Shown in pieces: positions 43,806 to 53,354 of a stretch of 64,000 nt of DNA. The position numbers were made by a program, and so were the translations under genes. Source of the stretch: Bradyrhizobium sp. Lineage in GTDB: Bacteria > Pseudomonadota > Alphaproteobacteria > Rhizobiales > Xanthobacteraceae. A model generated the notes under the pieces. The model was not told the origin of the DNA. It did not search any database and was given only the letters and a program-made list of their open reading frames with translations. Each line of letters opens with the position of its first letter. The first letter of the stretch is position 1. The stretch spans positions 203,675 through 267,674 of the forward strand of contig NZ_JACRMG010000001.1 of NCBI RefSeq assembly GCF_016219575.1. Reading direction: 5' to 3'.

Positions 43806-44471
43806 TCACCGCTGCAAGATCAGCTTCAGCTCAAGGTCGCGGAAGCTGAGATAATTGCGCCGGATCCACTGGTGCAGTTCGGTGGAAGTGTCCTTTTCGT
43901 GCCGCAGATACTCGGTGAAGGAAAAGTTCAGCCGGTCGACATAGGTCTTCAGGAACGGCGGCAGCGCGGAGATCGCCAGCATCCGGCCGCCGGCCATGGC
44001 TTCCGGCAATTCGCCGCGCACCACGAATTCGTTGTCGACCGTGACCAGCGCACTCGACGGGATCTGCGCGCGCAGCATCTCGTAGGCGCGCACCGATAGC
44101 CGGTCGGTGTCGGCCATGAACAGGATCACCGGCGCGATGCCGCGGCGGGCGGCTTCCTTCACGAAGCCGATCTCCTCGACCATCTTGAAGAATTCGTCGA
44201 AGGCATGGAAGCCGAGGTCGATCACCTTGGCGACGCTGTCATTGACGATCAGCCGGTCCATCAGCTGCATCTTGCCGTAGGTGTCGATGACGTCGGCGGT
44301 CTCGGTGATGCGCGGCAGATATTCCAGCAGCGACGGCTCCTTCAGGTTGATGTCGAAGGCGACGACCGTGCCGTTCTTCAGCAGCAGGAATTCGCTGAGC
44401 AGCCGCGCCAGCAGCGTCTTGCCGACCTGCGGGCGGGGCGAGCAGATGATGTAGACCGGCGTGTAATGCAT
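43806..44471 (-). CDS. ParA/MinD-like P-loop ATPase, divergent Walker A
   Basis: 221 residues. The N terminus reads VYIICSPRPQVGKTLLARLL: the GKT of the P-loop is present, but the deviant Walker A signature KGGxGK of ParA/MinD is replaced by RPQVGK, so the signature lysine is an arginine. Later stretches (VVAFDINLKEPSLLEYLPRI, KVIDLGFHAFDEFFKM, APVILFMADTDRLSVRAYEM) fit the ParA fold. It lies 57 bases downstream of a canonical ParA-like gene on the same strand. The pair may act as a heterodimer; function unknown. Confidence 0.65.
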   Translation of the reverse strand: MHYTPVYIICSPRPQVGKTLLARLLSEFLLLKNGTVVAFDINLKEPSLLEYLPRITETADVIDTYGKMQLMDRLIVNDSVAKVIDLGFHAFDEFFKMVEEIGFVKEAARRGIAPVILFMADTDRLSVRAYEMLRAQIPSSALVTVDNEFVVRGELPEAMAGGRMLAISALPPFLKTYVDRLNFSFTEYLRHEKDTSTELHQWIRRNYLSFRDLELKLILQR

Positions 44472-44528
44472 CGAGAGCTATATCGGGCGAAATCCCCGCC
44501 CGATCCAGCCCAATCCGCGCTCGCGCGT

Positions 44529-45287
44529 CTATTTTTCCCCGCTGCTGCGCGAAGACTTGCTGCCGCCGGCGCCGACCAGGTCGGTCAGCTTGATCCGGTC
44601 GAACTCGCTCCAGACATTGGCCAGCCAGTGCCGGACATAGCCGCGCAGCACGAAGGAATAGTTGGCGGCCTCGTCGCGCAGCCCCTTGTTGGCGACGAAT
44701 TTCAGGAACGGCACCGAGGCGACCTCGACCTGCTCGTAGGCCATTTCGTTCAGCTTGGGGATGGTGACGTCGGTCGCGTCCTTGATGCGGTGGAAATAGG
44801 AATTGTAGGTGGCCTGGTCCCACTGGAAGAACTGGGTGTCGTTGATGAAGTTCTTCACCAGGAAATATTTTGCACCGGTCATGAAGCCCGCGGTCTCGGC
44901 GATCTCGTCCAGCGAGGCGATCGAGGGGCCGAGGATGTGGAACACGGCAAAGGTGATCTGGCCGGATTTGGCGGCATCGAGGAAGCCGATGTCGCGCAGC
45001 GAGGCCAATGCCGGCGAAAGAAGTCCGGCGCGGACGTCGATGACCGTGACCGACGGTCCAGCGCTCAGGGTGTCGAAAATCTTCATCTGGTCCGAGGTCG
45101 TCGTCATGTCGACAATCTCGGTGATGTCGGGGTGGAAGCGCTTCAGGGTGCCGCGCGGGCTTTCGGTGTCGAATGCCCGGGTCGGCACGTTGTTGGCGCT
45201 GAAATAGTCCAGCAGCGTCCGCGAGATCGTGGTCTTGCCGACCCCGCCCTTGTCCGCACCCACCACAATCACAACCGGCTTTGCCAT
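44529..45287 (-). CDS. ParA-like ATPase
   Basis: 252 residues. The deviant Walker A is VVGADKGGVGKTTISRTLLD (K13 and K18), and ATPase switch regions are AFDTESPRGTLKRFHPD and VTVIDVRAGLLSPALASLRD. Unlike plasmid ParA it has no N-terminal DNA-binding domain and no ParB gene is nearby. The C terminus ends in a short Ser/Gly/Lys tail. The following gene encodes a second P-loop protein with altered Walker A. Such pairs may position large complexes or control a surface process; this is conjecture. Confidence 0.75.
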   Translation of the reverse strand: MAKPVVIVVGADKGGVGKTTISRTLLDYFSANNVPTRAFDTESPRGTLKRFHPDITEIVDMTTTSDQMKIFDTLSAGPSVTVIDVRAGLLSPALASLRDIGFLDAAKSGQITFAVFHILGPSIASLDEIAETAGFMTGAKYFLVKNFINDTQFFQWDQATYNSYFHRIKDATDVTIPKLNEMAYEQVEVASVPFLKFVANKGLRDEAANYSFVLRGYVRHWLANVWSEFDRIKLTDLVGAGGSKSSRSSGEK

Positions 45288-45467
45288 CGCTGTCCCTTAC
45301 GCGCCCCCGACCGCGTGGAGCGATCGGCCAAGTCCCTTTTAACGTCCCGTATCCTGCTTTGGGCGCGAACATGGCAGAAACAAGGGAGAATTCAAACCTT
45401 TAAGCCAAGGGCCGGGCCGCTTGCAGGATTTTCTCCGGGGCGGCAGGGGATTGCCGGCCGGCCCGGG

Positions 45468-46652
45468 TCAGCGGTGCGGTCCCCAGGGACCCTGGCCGGG
45501 GAGCGGCGGGATGCCGATGGGCGCGGCGGCATCGCTCCAGGGGCCTTTATTCGGCAACGGCGGCGGCTCGCTGGAAGGGGCGGCTTCCGTCTCCTCCGCT
45601 TCGGCGGAGCTTTCTTCGGGAGCTTCCAGCGGGCCGGGGTCGCGGCCACCGGCGAACGATACCAGCTTGTCGATGCGCGACTGCACCGAAGGGTGGGTGG
45701 CGAACAGGTCGGCAAAGCCCTGGCGCGGATTGTCGACGCAGAGCTCCATCACGGCCGAGGTCGCGCCGGGCAGCTCGCCGCGGCCCTCGATCTTGCGCAG
45801 CGCCGAGATCATGGCATCGGGGTTTTTCGTCAGCTCCACCGAGCCGGCGTCCGCCAGATATTCGCGCGTCCGCGACAGCGCGAGTTTCACCACCTGCGAC
45901 AGCGCCCAGGCCAGCACGATCAGCGCGATCGCGACGATGACCACGATGACCGCACCGCCGGAGCCCTTGCTGTCGCTGTCCGACGAGGAAGACGATGAGG
46001 ACGATGAAGATGAGGAGGACCAGCCGCTGCTGCCGGACGAATTCCATTGCAGATTGGTGAACATCCGGAAGAACAGCTCGCCGAAGAAGCCAACCACGCC
46101 GGCGATGATGACCGCGACCACCATCAATTGCACGTCGCCGTTGCGGATATGGGTGAGCTCGTGACCGAGCACCGCCTCCATCTCCTGGTCGTTCAGCGCC
46201 TTCAGGAGCCCCGTGGTGACGGTGATGGAATATTGCCGCCGGTTCAGCCCGCTCGCGAAGGCGTTCAGCGCCGGGCTGTCCATGATCTTCAGCTTCGGCA
46301 TCGGGATGCCGCGGGAGATGCAAAGATTTTCGAGGGAGTTATAGAGCCGCGGTTGCTCCTTCCGCGTCACGGATTCGCTGCCGGTGACGGCGTCGATCAT
46401 GTTCTGGTGGAAGAAATAGGCGATCACGATCCACAGCGCCGCGGCAATGGTCGCCCACGGAAACGCGGCGACGAGGTCGTGCGCGGCCGCCCTCAGGTAG
46501 AACTCGACCGAACGGTCGCTGTGGAGAAATACCTCCGCCAGCAGCGCGCCGGCATAGACCAGCACATAGATCAGCAGGAACAGCCCGGCGAGCATCATCA
46601 TCGAACGGAACTTGTTCGATGCGATATGCGTGTAGAGACCGTAGGCGGCCAT
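45468..46652 (-). CDS. M48 family membrane metalloprotease with poly-Ser linker
   Basis: 394 residues. Membrane segments lie near residues 18-42 and 60-82. The zinc motif HELTH is at 164-168, with the third ligand Glu in SRTREYLADAGS near 266. Two more membrane segments surround a linker with 13 consecutive Ser (residues 212-224), encoded by mixed TCN codons. The C terminus is a Pro/Gly-rich tail (PPPLPNKGPWS, PIGIPPLPGQGPWG). M48B enzymes such as HtpX degrade misfolded membrane proteins. LemA lies just upstream on the same strand, a frequent partner. Confidence 0.92.
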   Translation of the reverse strand: MAAYGLYTHIASNKFRSMMMLAGLFLLIYVLVYAGALLAEVFLHSDRSVEFYLRAAAHDLVAAFPWATIAAALWIVIAYFFHQNMIDAVTGSESVTRKEQPRLYNSLENLCISRGIPMPKLKIMDSPALNAFASGLNRRQYSITVTTGLLKALNDQEMEAVLGHELTHIRNGDVQLMVVAVIIAGVVGFFGELFFRMFTNLQWNSSGSSGWSSSSSSSSSSSSSDSDSKGSGGAVIVVIVAIALIVLAWALSQVVKLALSRTREYLADAGSVELTKNPDAMISALRKIEGRGELPGATSAVMELCVDNPRQGFADLFATHPSVQSRIDKLVSFAGGRDPGPLEAPEESSAEAEETEAAPSSEPPPLPNKGPWSDAAAPIGIPPLPGQGPWGPHR

Positions 46653-46666
46653 GGAGCTCTATCCTT

Positions 46667-46748
46667 CGTCATTCCGGGGCGATGCGCAGCATCGAACCCG
46701 GAATCTCGAGATTCCGGGTCTGGTCCTTCGGACCATCCCGGAATGACG
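46667..46748. repeat. Palindromic repeat, family D
   Basis: 82-base element with outer arms CGTCATTCCGGG and CCCGGAATGACG and an inner hairpin AACCCGGAATCT / AGATTCCGGGTC. It lies between the lemA stop and the M48 protease start, within a likely two-gene unit. Confidence 0.75.
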
Positions 46749-46766
46749 GAGGGGGAGGGACATGAG

Positions 46767-47327
46767 TTAGAACTTCACCGTCGGCACGGCCTCGACCTCC
46801 GTGCGGCTGGCGCCGAGGTCGTAGAATTCCTTGCGGGTGAAGCCGAACATGCCGGCGAACAGGGCGGCCGGCATCTGCTGGATGCCGGTGTTGTATTCCT
46901 GGACCGCGTTGTTGAAGAAGCGGCGGCTGGCGGCGATCTTGTTCTCGAGGTCGGAGAGCTCGCCGGCAAGCTGCTGGAAATTGGCGTTGGCCTTGAGGTC
47001 CGGATAGGCCTCCGAGAGCGCGATCAGCCGGCCGAGCGCGCCGGAGAGTTGGTTCTCGGCCGCGGAGACCTGCGCCGGCCCCTGCGCCGACATCGCCGAA
47101 TTGCGGGCCTTGATGACGTCGTCGAGCGTGCCGCGCTCGTGGCTGGCATAGCCCTTCACGGTCTCGACCAGGTTCGGGATCAGGTCATGGCGCTGCTTGA
47201 GCTGGACGTCGATGTCGGCAAAGGACTGGTCGACCCGCTGCCGGAGCGCGACCAGGCGGTTATAGGCGCCGATCGCGAAGAGGATGACGATGACAATGAT
47301 TCCGAGAACGATCCAGCCGGACGACAT
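46767..47327 (-). CDS. lemA: LemA family protein
   Basis: 186 residues. A short N-terminal membrane anchor (IVLGIIVIVILFAIGAYNRL) is followed by the LemA helical bundle (LRQRVDQSFADIDVQLKQRH, DLIPNLVETVKGYASHER, LIALSEAYPDLKANANFQQL). The membrane topology places the bundle outside the inner membrane. LemA is often encoded beside M48/HtpX-type proteases, as here. Its molecular role is unsettled. Confidence 0.93.
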   Translation of the reverse strand: MSSGWIVLGIIVIVILFAIGAYNRLVALRQRVDQSFADIDVQLKQRHDLIPNLVETVKGYASHERGTLDDVIKARNSAMSAQGPAQVSAAENQLSGALGRLIALSEAYPDLKANANFQQLAGELSDLENKIAASRRFFNNAVQEYNTGIQQMPAALFAGMFGFTRKEFYDLGASRTEVEAVPTVKF

Positions 47328-47432
47328 GAGGTAAATCTCCTGGTGGGAGGACGGGGTATCCCTGAACGAAGCAGCCGCCGGGCGGCGGCATGCCGGAAAT
47401 TGGGTCTAGTCTTGGTCGGAAGCAAGTCCGGA

Positions 47433-48410
47433 TTAGTTCAAGCCGACCGCATCGCCCCAGCGCCAGCGCCGGGCTGCCGCATAGGCCGCCTTGTCCCGCC
47501 GCGGGACGCCTGTCACTTCGAGGCCGCCGGGCGTGCAAAGTTTTGCGCGAACCTCGGCTTTGCCGACGGCTGGCTGCGCCAGCACGCGGGACGGGCGCTC
47601 CCGGACCGGTTCGCGCGTCAGCGCGACGTACGCAAATTTCTCATCCTCGAACGGCACGTCCGCGCCCTTCGCTTGCTTGTGTGCGCGTGAGCGCTGCAAG
47701 CGCTGGGTGAAGTGGCACCAGTCGGGCGGGGTGAGCGGGCAGGGGCCGCCATGCGGGCAGGGTGCGGCGACATGCCCGCCGGCCGCGACGAGTTGTTGCC
47801 GAAGCGCAATGATCCGCGCATAGCCCGCCGGCGTGCCGGGCTCGACCACCAGCAGCGTGTCGCGGGTCTTCTCCCACATCAGGGCCGCGAGCGAGGTTCG
47901 CTCGGCCTCGCCCATCTCCCCGATGACATAGCTTGCCACGATGAGATCGGCCGCCTCCGCCTTCGCGAGCAGGGCGCGAGCATCGCCGCGCTCATAGGTG
48001 ATCTGGCGGCCGCCGTCGTTGAGAAGATCGAGTGCGAGCCTGCGCAGCGCGTCGTTGGCGTCGAGCAGCGTGAACGATTGCAGCGAGAGGAAAGCCTCCG
48101 CTGCCGCCCATGTCGCCGTGCCGGGACCGGCGCCGATGTCGAGCAGGCTCTTCGGCGCGAAATCGGGACGGATGTCTGCGAGCGCATTCAGGCTTGCGAC
48201 ATCGGCAGCATAGGTCGCGGGCATCCGCGCCAGCGCGTAGGCGAGCGCGTCGGTCTCGCTGGCGATGGCGGCCGAGCCGCCGCCCTCGCGATAGGTTTTG
48301 GAGATCGCCGCCGCGCGGTCGGCAGCTTCATTACGCGAGACGCCTTGCAGCCTCGCTTCCAGCGCCGCGCGGAGCGCCGCGGGAAGGTCGGGCGAGGCGG
48401 CGCGTGTCAC
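47433..48410 (-). CDS. Rsm22-family small ribosomal subunit methyltransferase
   Basis: 325 residues from a GTG that overlaps the smc stop as GTGA. The SAM-binding core is KSLLDIGAGPGTATWAAAEA and ADLIVASYVIGEMGEAERTS. A Cys/His cluster HVAAPCPHGGPCPLTPPDWC, followed by HFTQRLQRSRAHKQAK, is diagnostic of Rsm22, whose mitochondrial homologue is needed for small-subunit assembly and may carry an iron-sulfur cluster. The exact rRNA target in bacteria is not established. It probably shares the smc transcript. Confidence 0.87.
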   Translation of the reverse strand: MTRAASPDLPAALRAALEARLQGVSRNEAADRAAAISKTYREGGGSAAIASETDALAYALARMPATYAADVASLNALADIRPDFAPKSLLDIGAGPGTATWAAAEAFLSLQSFTLLDANDALRRLALDLLNDGGRQITYERGDARALLAKAEAADLIVASYVIGEMGEAERTSLAALMWEKTRDTLLVVEPGTPAGYARIIALRQQLVAAGGHVAAPCPHGGPCPLTPPDWCHFTQRLQRSRAHKQAKGADVPFEDEKFAYVALTREPVRERPSRVLAQPAVGKAEVRAKLCTPGGLEVTGVPRRDKAAYAAARRWRWGDAVGLN

Positions 48411-51400
48411 GCCACGTCGAGGATCTTGACCGCATCCTCGAGGTCGACCGAGACCAGCTGCGACACGCCGCGCTCGGCCATGGTGACGCCGAACAGCCGG
48501 TTCATCCGCGCCATGGTGATCGGGTTGTGCGTGATGATGATGAAGCGCGTCTCCGTGGACGAGGTCATCTCGTGCAGCAGGTTGCAGAAGCGCTCGACGT
48601 TGTGGTCGTCGAGCGGCGCGTCGACCTCGTCCAGCACGCAGATCGGCGAGGGGTTGGTGAGGAACACCGCGAAGATCAGCGCCAGCGCGGTCAGCGCCTG
48701 CTCGCCGCCCGAGAGCAGCGACAGCGTCTGCGGCTTCTTGCCCGGGGGCTTGGCGATGATCTCGAGGCCGGCTTCCAGCGGATCGTCGCTCTCGATCAGG
48801 TGCAGCGCCGCTTCGCCGCCGCCGAACAGCTCGACGAACAGGCGCTTGAAGTGGCTGTTGACGGTCTCGAACGAGGCGAGCAGCCGCTCGCGCGCCTCGC
48901 GGTTGAGGCTCTGGATGCCCTGGCGCAGCCGCTTGATCGCTTCCACGAGGTCATCGCGCTCGGTGGTCAGAGACGTGTGCTGGGTCTCGACCTCGCGCAG
49001 CTCTTCCTCGGCGCGCAAATTGACCGCGCCGAGCCGCTCGCGGTCGCGGCGCAGCTTTTCGAGATTCTCCTCGATCTCCGGCAGCGGCGGCAGTTCGACG
49101 CCGGCTTCGATCTCGGCAAGGCCGGCGACGGCCGAAGGCTCGCATTCCAGCATGTCGTGGATTTCGCGCTCGATGTCGGCAAGGCGCCGCCTGGTGCCTT
49201 CCATCCGCTCCTCGGCGCGGGCGGTGGCTTCGCGCGAGGCGGACAGCGCTTCGAGCGAGGCCTTGGCGGCGCGGTCGGTCTCGGCCATCGCGGTCTCGGC
49301 GGCGGCGAGCGCGTCGGCGGCGGTCTGGCGGTCCTTCTCGGCAAAGCCGATCTCGTTGATCAGCGCGCTGCGCTTCTCGGCGAACACGGCCGGCGCATTC
49401 TCCAGCTCCGCGCGCTCGGCGGTGACCTCGGCGGTGCGTGACTGCACGGTCTCGATCTGCGAGGCCGCACCCTGCTTGCGGTTGTTCCAGTCGTTGCGCT
49501 CGGCGAGGATCGCCTGCACCCGGCGGTCGGCCAGTTCCGCCTCGCGGGCCAGCGCCTGCGCCTCGGCGCGGACCTGGGCGGCGGTGCGGCGATGGTTGTC
49601 GATCTCGGCGCGGACGGCTGCGAGTTTTGTCTCAGTCTCAACGCTCGCCGGCAATTCGGCCAGCGCGGCGGCCGCATCCTCGTGCGCGGCCTCGGCTTCG
49701 CTGCGGTCGGCGCTGAGGCGGCTGCGGGCTTCCGTCAGCGCCGAGCGGCGTGAGGCGTGGCGGTTGATCTCGCGCTCGGTCGTGGCATGACGCTCGCGCG
49801 CGGCATCGGCCTCGCGCTGCGCGGCGCGCCAGGCCTCGCGCGCAGCCGACTCGGCGGAGGCTGCCGCCTTCTGCTCGGCCTCGGCATTTTCCAGCGCCTG
49901 CCGCTTGGCGGCGGCATCGAGCCTGGCCTGCTCGAGCTCGTTCTCGATGTCGACGAGACGGGCGCGCTCGGCGAGCCGCCGTGCGGCGCCGGTCGGGGCG
50001 TGCGCGGCGGCGACAAAGCCGTCCCAGCGCCAGACGTCGCCTTCCAGCGACACCAGTCGCTGGCCGGTCTTAAGCTGCGAGATGAGTTCGGCGCCGCGTT
50101 CCTTGGCGACGACGCCGATCTGCGCCAGGCGGCGCGACAGCTCGGCGGGGGCCTGCACGTGATTGGCCAGCGGCTCCACGCCCTCGGGCAGCGAGGGATC
50201 CTGCATGGTCGCGTTGGCATTGGTCCAGCGCATCGGCGCGGTAGGATCGACGGGCGCGTCGAGATCGTCGCCGAGCACGGCGCCAATCGCCTTCTCGTAA
50301 CCCTTGGTGACCGTGATGCCGTCGATGATCGGCGGCCACAAATTCTTGGTCTCGACATTGACGAGCTTGGAGATGGTGCGCGCTTCCGTCTCCAGCCGCT
50401 GCACGCGCTTGTCGGCCTCGGACAGCGGCGCGCGGGCGGCTTCCAGCACGGCGCGGACGGCGACGTGCGCGGCTTCGCTCGCCTGCGACGCACTCTCGGC
50501 TTCCGTCAGATTCTGCTGTGCGGTCGTCATCGCAATCGACAGCGCGGCGATGTCGCCGAGGCCGCCGGTCTCCTGCGCGAGCTTCTGCTCGTCGCGCTCG
50601 ACATTGGCGATTTCCTGGTCGAGCCGCGCCAGCCGGTCGCGGTGGCTGCGCACGCCGGCCTCGAGCTGGTTGCGCCTGGCGGTGAGGTCGGCCAGCGCGG
50701 TGGTGAGTTCGGAGAACAGGCGTTCGGAGGCGGCGAGCGTGGCTTCCGCCTCGGTCACACGCTCGTCGACGCCGGAACGCTTCTCGACGCGCGTCTTGAT
50801 CTCTTCCTTCAGCTCCGCGTCCTCGCTGTCGAGGCGCTGCAGCGCGAGGTCCGCATCGGCAATCTGCTGCTGCTCGCGGGCGATGTCGGCGGCGAATTGC
50901 GTGAGGCGGCGGTCGAGCTCGGCGACGCGTTCCCTGGCGCGCTGCTCCTCGCGGTCGAGCAGTTCGCGGGCATTGGTCAGGCGCTGCAGGCCGGCGGCCG
51001 CACGGGCTTCGGCGTCACGGAGTGCCGGGAGCTCGGCGGCGCGCTCGGCCTGGATGCGGGCGGCTTCGGCCTGCTCGCGGGTTCGCTCGGCCATCTCGCG
51101 CACGCTGATATCATGGGTGTGGCCGGCCTCGACGACGTCGGCATTGGCGCCCACCCAGCGCAGGTGGAACAGCATGGCCTCGGCCTTGCGCACCTTGGCG
51201 GCGACTTCGCGATAGCGGATCGCCTGCCGCGCCTGGCGCTTCAGGCCATCCATTTGCCCGGCAAGCTGGCCGATCACGTCCTCGACGCGGGTGAGGTTGG
51301 TCTCGGCCGCCTTGAGGCGAAGTTCCGCCTCGTGGCGGCGCGCATGCAGGCCGGCGACGCCGGCGGCGTCTTCCAGCACGCGGCGGCGCTGCTCGGGTTT

Positions 51401-51871
51401 GGCCTGGATGATCTCGCCGATCTTGCCCTGGTGAACCAGCGCCGGCGAGCGCGCGCCGGTGGCGGCATCGGCAAACAGCAGCTGTACGTCGCGGGCGCGC
51501 ACGTCGCGGCCGTTGATGCGATAGACCGAACCCGCCTCGCGCTCGATGCGGCGGGAGATTTCCAGATGCTGACTGTCGTTGACGGCGGCCGGCGCCGAGC
51601 GATCGGAATTGTCGATCGTCATCACGACTTCGGCGTGGTTGCGCGCCGGGCGGTTGCCGGAACCGGCGAAGATCACCGCGTCCATGTCGGCGGCGCGCAG
51701 CGATTTGTGCGACGTCTCGCCCATCGCCCAGCGCAGCGCCTCGACCAGGTTCGACTTGCCGCAGCCGTTCGGACCGACCACGCCGGTCAGGCCCGGCTCG
51801 ATCATGAAGTCGGTCGGCTCGACGAAGGACTTGAAACCGTGGAGGCGGAGGCGCGTGAGTTTCATAGACAC
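48407..51871 (-). CDS. smc: Chromosome segregation protein Smc
   Basis: 1154 residues. The N-terminal head has Walker A GPNGCGKSNLVEALRWAMGE. Two long coiled coils (about 170-500 and 650-985) flank a hinge near 520-630. The C-terminal head has the ABC signature LLSGGEQALTALALIFAVFL and Walker B PICVLDEVDAPLDDHNVERF. It is the ATPase of the condensin complex that loads on chromosomes near the origin. It lies in the conserved alphaproteobacterial order mutY-DUF721-dsbA-smc. Rsm22 follows with a four-base overlap. Confidence 0.97.
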   Translation of the reverse strand: MSMKLTRLRLHGFKSFVEPTDFMIEPGLTGVVGPNGCGKSNLVEALRWAMGETSHKSLRAADMDAVIFAGSGNRPARNHAEVVMTIDNSDRSAPAAVNDSQHLEISRRIEREAGSVYRINGRDVRARDVQLLFADAATGARSPALVHQGKIGEIIQAKPEQRRRVLEDAAGVAGLHARRHEAELRLKAAETNLTRVEDVIGQLAGQMDGLKRQARQAIRYREVAAKVRKAEAMLFHLRWVGANADVVEAGHTHDISVREMAERTREQAEAARIQAERAAELPALRDAEARAAAGLQRLTNARELLDREEQRARERVAELDRRLTQFAADIAREQQQIADADLALQRLDSEDAELKEEIKTRVEKRSGVDERVTEAEATLAASERLFSELTTALADLTARRNQLEAGVRSHRDRLARLDQEIANVERDEQKLAQETGGLGDIAALSIAMTTAQQNLTEAESASQASEAAHVAVRAVLEAARAPLSEADKRVQRLETEARTISKLVNVETKNLWPPIIDGITVTKGYEKAIGAVLGDDLDAPVDPTAPMRWTNANATMQDPSLPEGVEPLANHVQAPAELSRRLAQIGVVAKERGAELISQLKTGQRLVSLEGDVWRWDGFVAAAHAPTGAARRLAERARLVDIENELEQARLDAAAKRQALENAEAEQKAAASAESAAREAWRAAQREADAARERHATTEREINRHASRRSALTEARSRLSADRSEAEAAHEDAAAALAELPASVETETKLAAVRAEIDNHRRTAAQVRAEAQALAREAELADRRVQAILAERNDWNNRKQGAASQIETVQSRTAEVTAERAELENAPAVFAEKRSALINEIGFAEKDRQTAADALAAAETAMAETDRAAKASLEALSASREATARAEERMEGTRRRLADIEREIHDMLECEPSAVAGLAEIEAGVELPPLPEIEENLEKLRRDRERLGAVNLRAEEELREVETQHTSLTTERDDLVEAIKRLRQGIQSLNREARERLLASFETVNSHFKRLFVELFGGGEAALHLIESDDPLEAGLEIIAKPPGKKPQTLSLLSGGEQALTALALIFAVFLTNPSPICVLDEVDAPLDDHNVERFCNLLHEMTSSTETRFIIITHNPITMARMNRLFGVTMAERGVSQLVSVDLEDAVKILDVA

Positions 51872-52092
51872 AAATCTCTCTTGGCCGGGCGCGAATCTCC
51901 CTGCCGTGACAATACCATAGAAGGCAATGTCGAGGTGTGGACGAGTCGCATCATGCGGCTCTCATGGGCCGCGACAATGGCCAAGGCGGGGCGGAAGGGC
52001 AACCGCGGGAAAGAGCTTTTCCCAAGGGTTTTATTGAGCCTTTTGCAGGGCTTATCGGAAACTGTGAATCGAGGCCGGCAAACGCCTGCGAA

Positions 52093-52749
52093 TCAGCTCT
52101 TCAACAACGACTTGATGCGCTTGTCGAATTCCTCGAACGTCTGGTCGCCCTTCATCATCTCGCCGTTGAGGAAGAAGGTCGGCGTCGAATTCACCTTCAG
52201 CACCTCGTTGGCGTATTTCTGGTCGGCGGCGAGCTTGTCGAGCAGCGCCTGGTCCTTCAGGCAGTCCTCGACCTGCTGCTGGGACAGGCCGGCCTGCTTG
52301 CCGATGCGGATCAGCGTCTCCGTGGTGTTCTTCAGCACCCATTCGTTCTGCTGGCGGAACAGCATGTCGATGACGGCGAAATACTTGCCGGAATCGTCCT
52401 TGGCGATGCAGCGCGCCAGCATCGAGCCGGCGGCGGCCTTGATGTCGAGCGGGAATTCGCGGAACACGAAGCGGATCTTGTTGGTGTCGATGTATTCCGA
52501 CTTGATCTTCGGGAACACCTTTTCGGTGAAGGCCGCGCAATGCGGACAGGTCATCGAGGCAAATTCGGTGATGGTGACCGTGGCGTTGGCCGGGCCCAGT
52601 GCCATGTCGGGCAGCGACACGGGCTTGGCGATATCGGCCGCGGTCTGCGCCATCGCTTCGCCGATCAGGCGCAGCGGCGACAAGCCAGCGAGCAGGCCAA
52701 GCCCGGTCAGAGACAGGGCGGCGGTGAAGGCGCGGCGCGTGAGGATCAA
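52093..52749 (-). CDS. DsbA-like thiol:disulfide oxidoreductase
   Basis: 218 residues. No ATG or GTG fits the N terminus: the best start is a TTG at 52749 preceded by GGGAG, giving MILTRRAFTAALSLTGLGLL as a Sec or Tat-type signal, cleaved near AMAQ. The mature thioredoxin fold has the active site SMTCPHCAAFT (CPHC, as in E. coli DsbA), the helical insert, and cis-Pro in VNSTPTFFLNG. It introduces disulfides or acts with a DsbD-type reductase in the periplasm. It sits between DUF721 and smc. Confidence 0.9.
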   Translation of the reverse strand: MILTRRAFTAALSLTGLGLLAGLSPLRLIGEAMAQTAADIAKPVSLPDMALGPANATVTITEFASMTCPHCAAFTEKVFPKIKSEYIDTNKIRFVFREFPLDIKAAAGSMLARCIAKDDSGKYFAVIDMLFRQQNEWVLKNTTETLIRIGKQAGLSQQQVEDCLKDQALLDKLAADQKYANEVLKVNSTPTFFLNGEMMKGDQTFEEFDKRIKSLLKS

Positions 52750-52862
52750 GATCGGCTCCCGGATTGGCGAGGCTTGCAAGGGGCTTGCGGAAAGACGCCC
52801 TCCGCTAGCTTGAAACGACAATTGTGGCAATGGCGGGTAGGCGGGCGGCCCCCGGAAGGGAC

Positions 52863-53342
52863 TCAATTTCGCTTGATGGCGGCCCCGAGCCGCGCGAGCG
52901 CCTCCTTCAGCGCCTCGTCCTCGACCGCGGACAGGGTTTTGGCGACCTCCTGCACTTCTTTGGGGTCCGGCGGGCGCGGCCGCGCCGGCCGCTCCCGGCG
53001 CGACAGCGGCGCCTGGCGCAGCGCCAGCCGGCCGACCGCATGCCAGCCGAAGAAGCGGTTGACCCGCTCCAGCAGCACGTCGGACTTGTGCTGGATCTCC
53101 AGCGCCGCCGGCCCCTCCACGCGCAGCACCAGCGTTGCCGGCTCCTGCGGCTGGCCCTCCACCGGCCGCGGCCATTGTATCTTCAGCGGCTCGGCATGAC
53201 GGGCGATGTCGGGCCCGGCGATCTCCGCCCAGCGCGTCACCAGCTCGCGCGCCGCAAAGCCCTGCTTGGCGTAGGCGTCGGAGAAGACGTCGCTGAGCAG
53301 GAGGGAGAGCGGTTTGGCGCTGACGGGGCGGGGTTTGGACAT
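52863..53342 (-). CDS. DUF721/DciA-like protein
   Basis: 159 residues. The DUF721 core is LSDVFSDAYAKQGFAARELV and TRWAEIAGPDIARHAEPLKI then TLVLRVEGPAALEIQHKSDV. DciA proteins load or recruit the replicative helicase DnaB in bacteria lacking DnaC. The C terminus is Arg/Pro-rich followed by an amphipathic helix (VEDEALKEALARLGAAIKRN). Its place next to mutY and dsbA-smc is the usual alphaproteobacterial order, apart from the higBA insertion. Confidence 0.85.
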   Translation of the reverse strand: MSKPRPVSAKPLSLLLSDVFSDAYAKQGFAARELVTRWAEIAGPDIARHAEPLKIQWPRPVEGQPQEPATLVLRVEGPAALEIQHKSDVLLERVNRFFGWHAVGRLALRQAPLSRRERPARPRPPDPKEVQEVAKTLSAVEDEALKEALARLGAAIKRN

Positions 53343-53354
53343 GCAGGGGTTATA

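Noticed and set aside
49757..52813. 1018-codon plus-strand frame opposite smc
   Set aside because: Shadow of the Smc coiled-coil coding sequence; no domain or signal recognisable.
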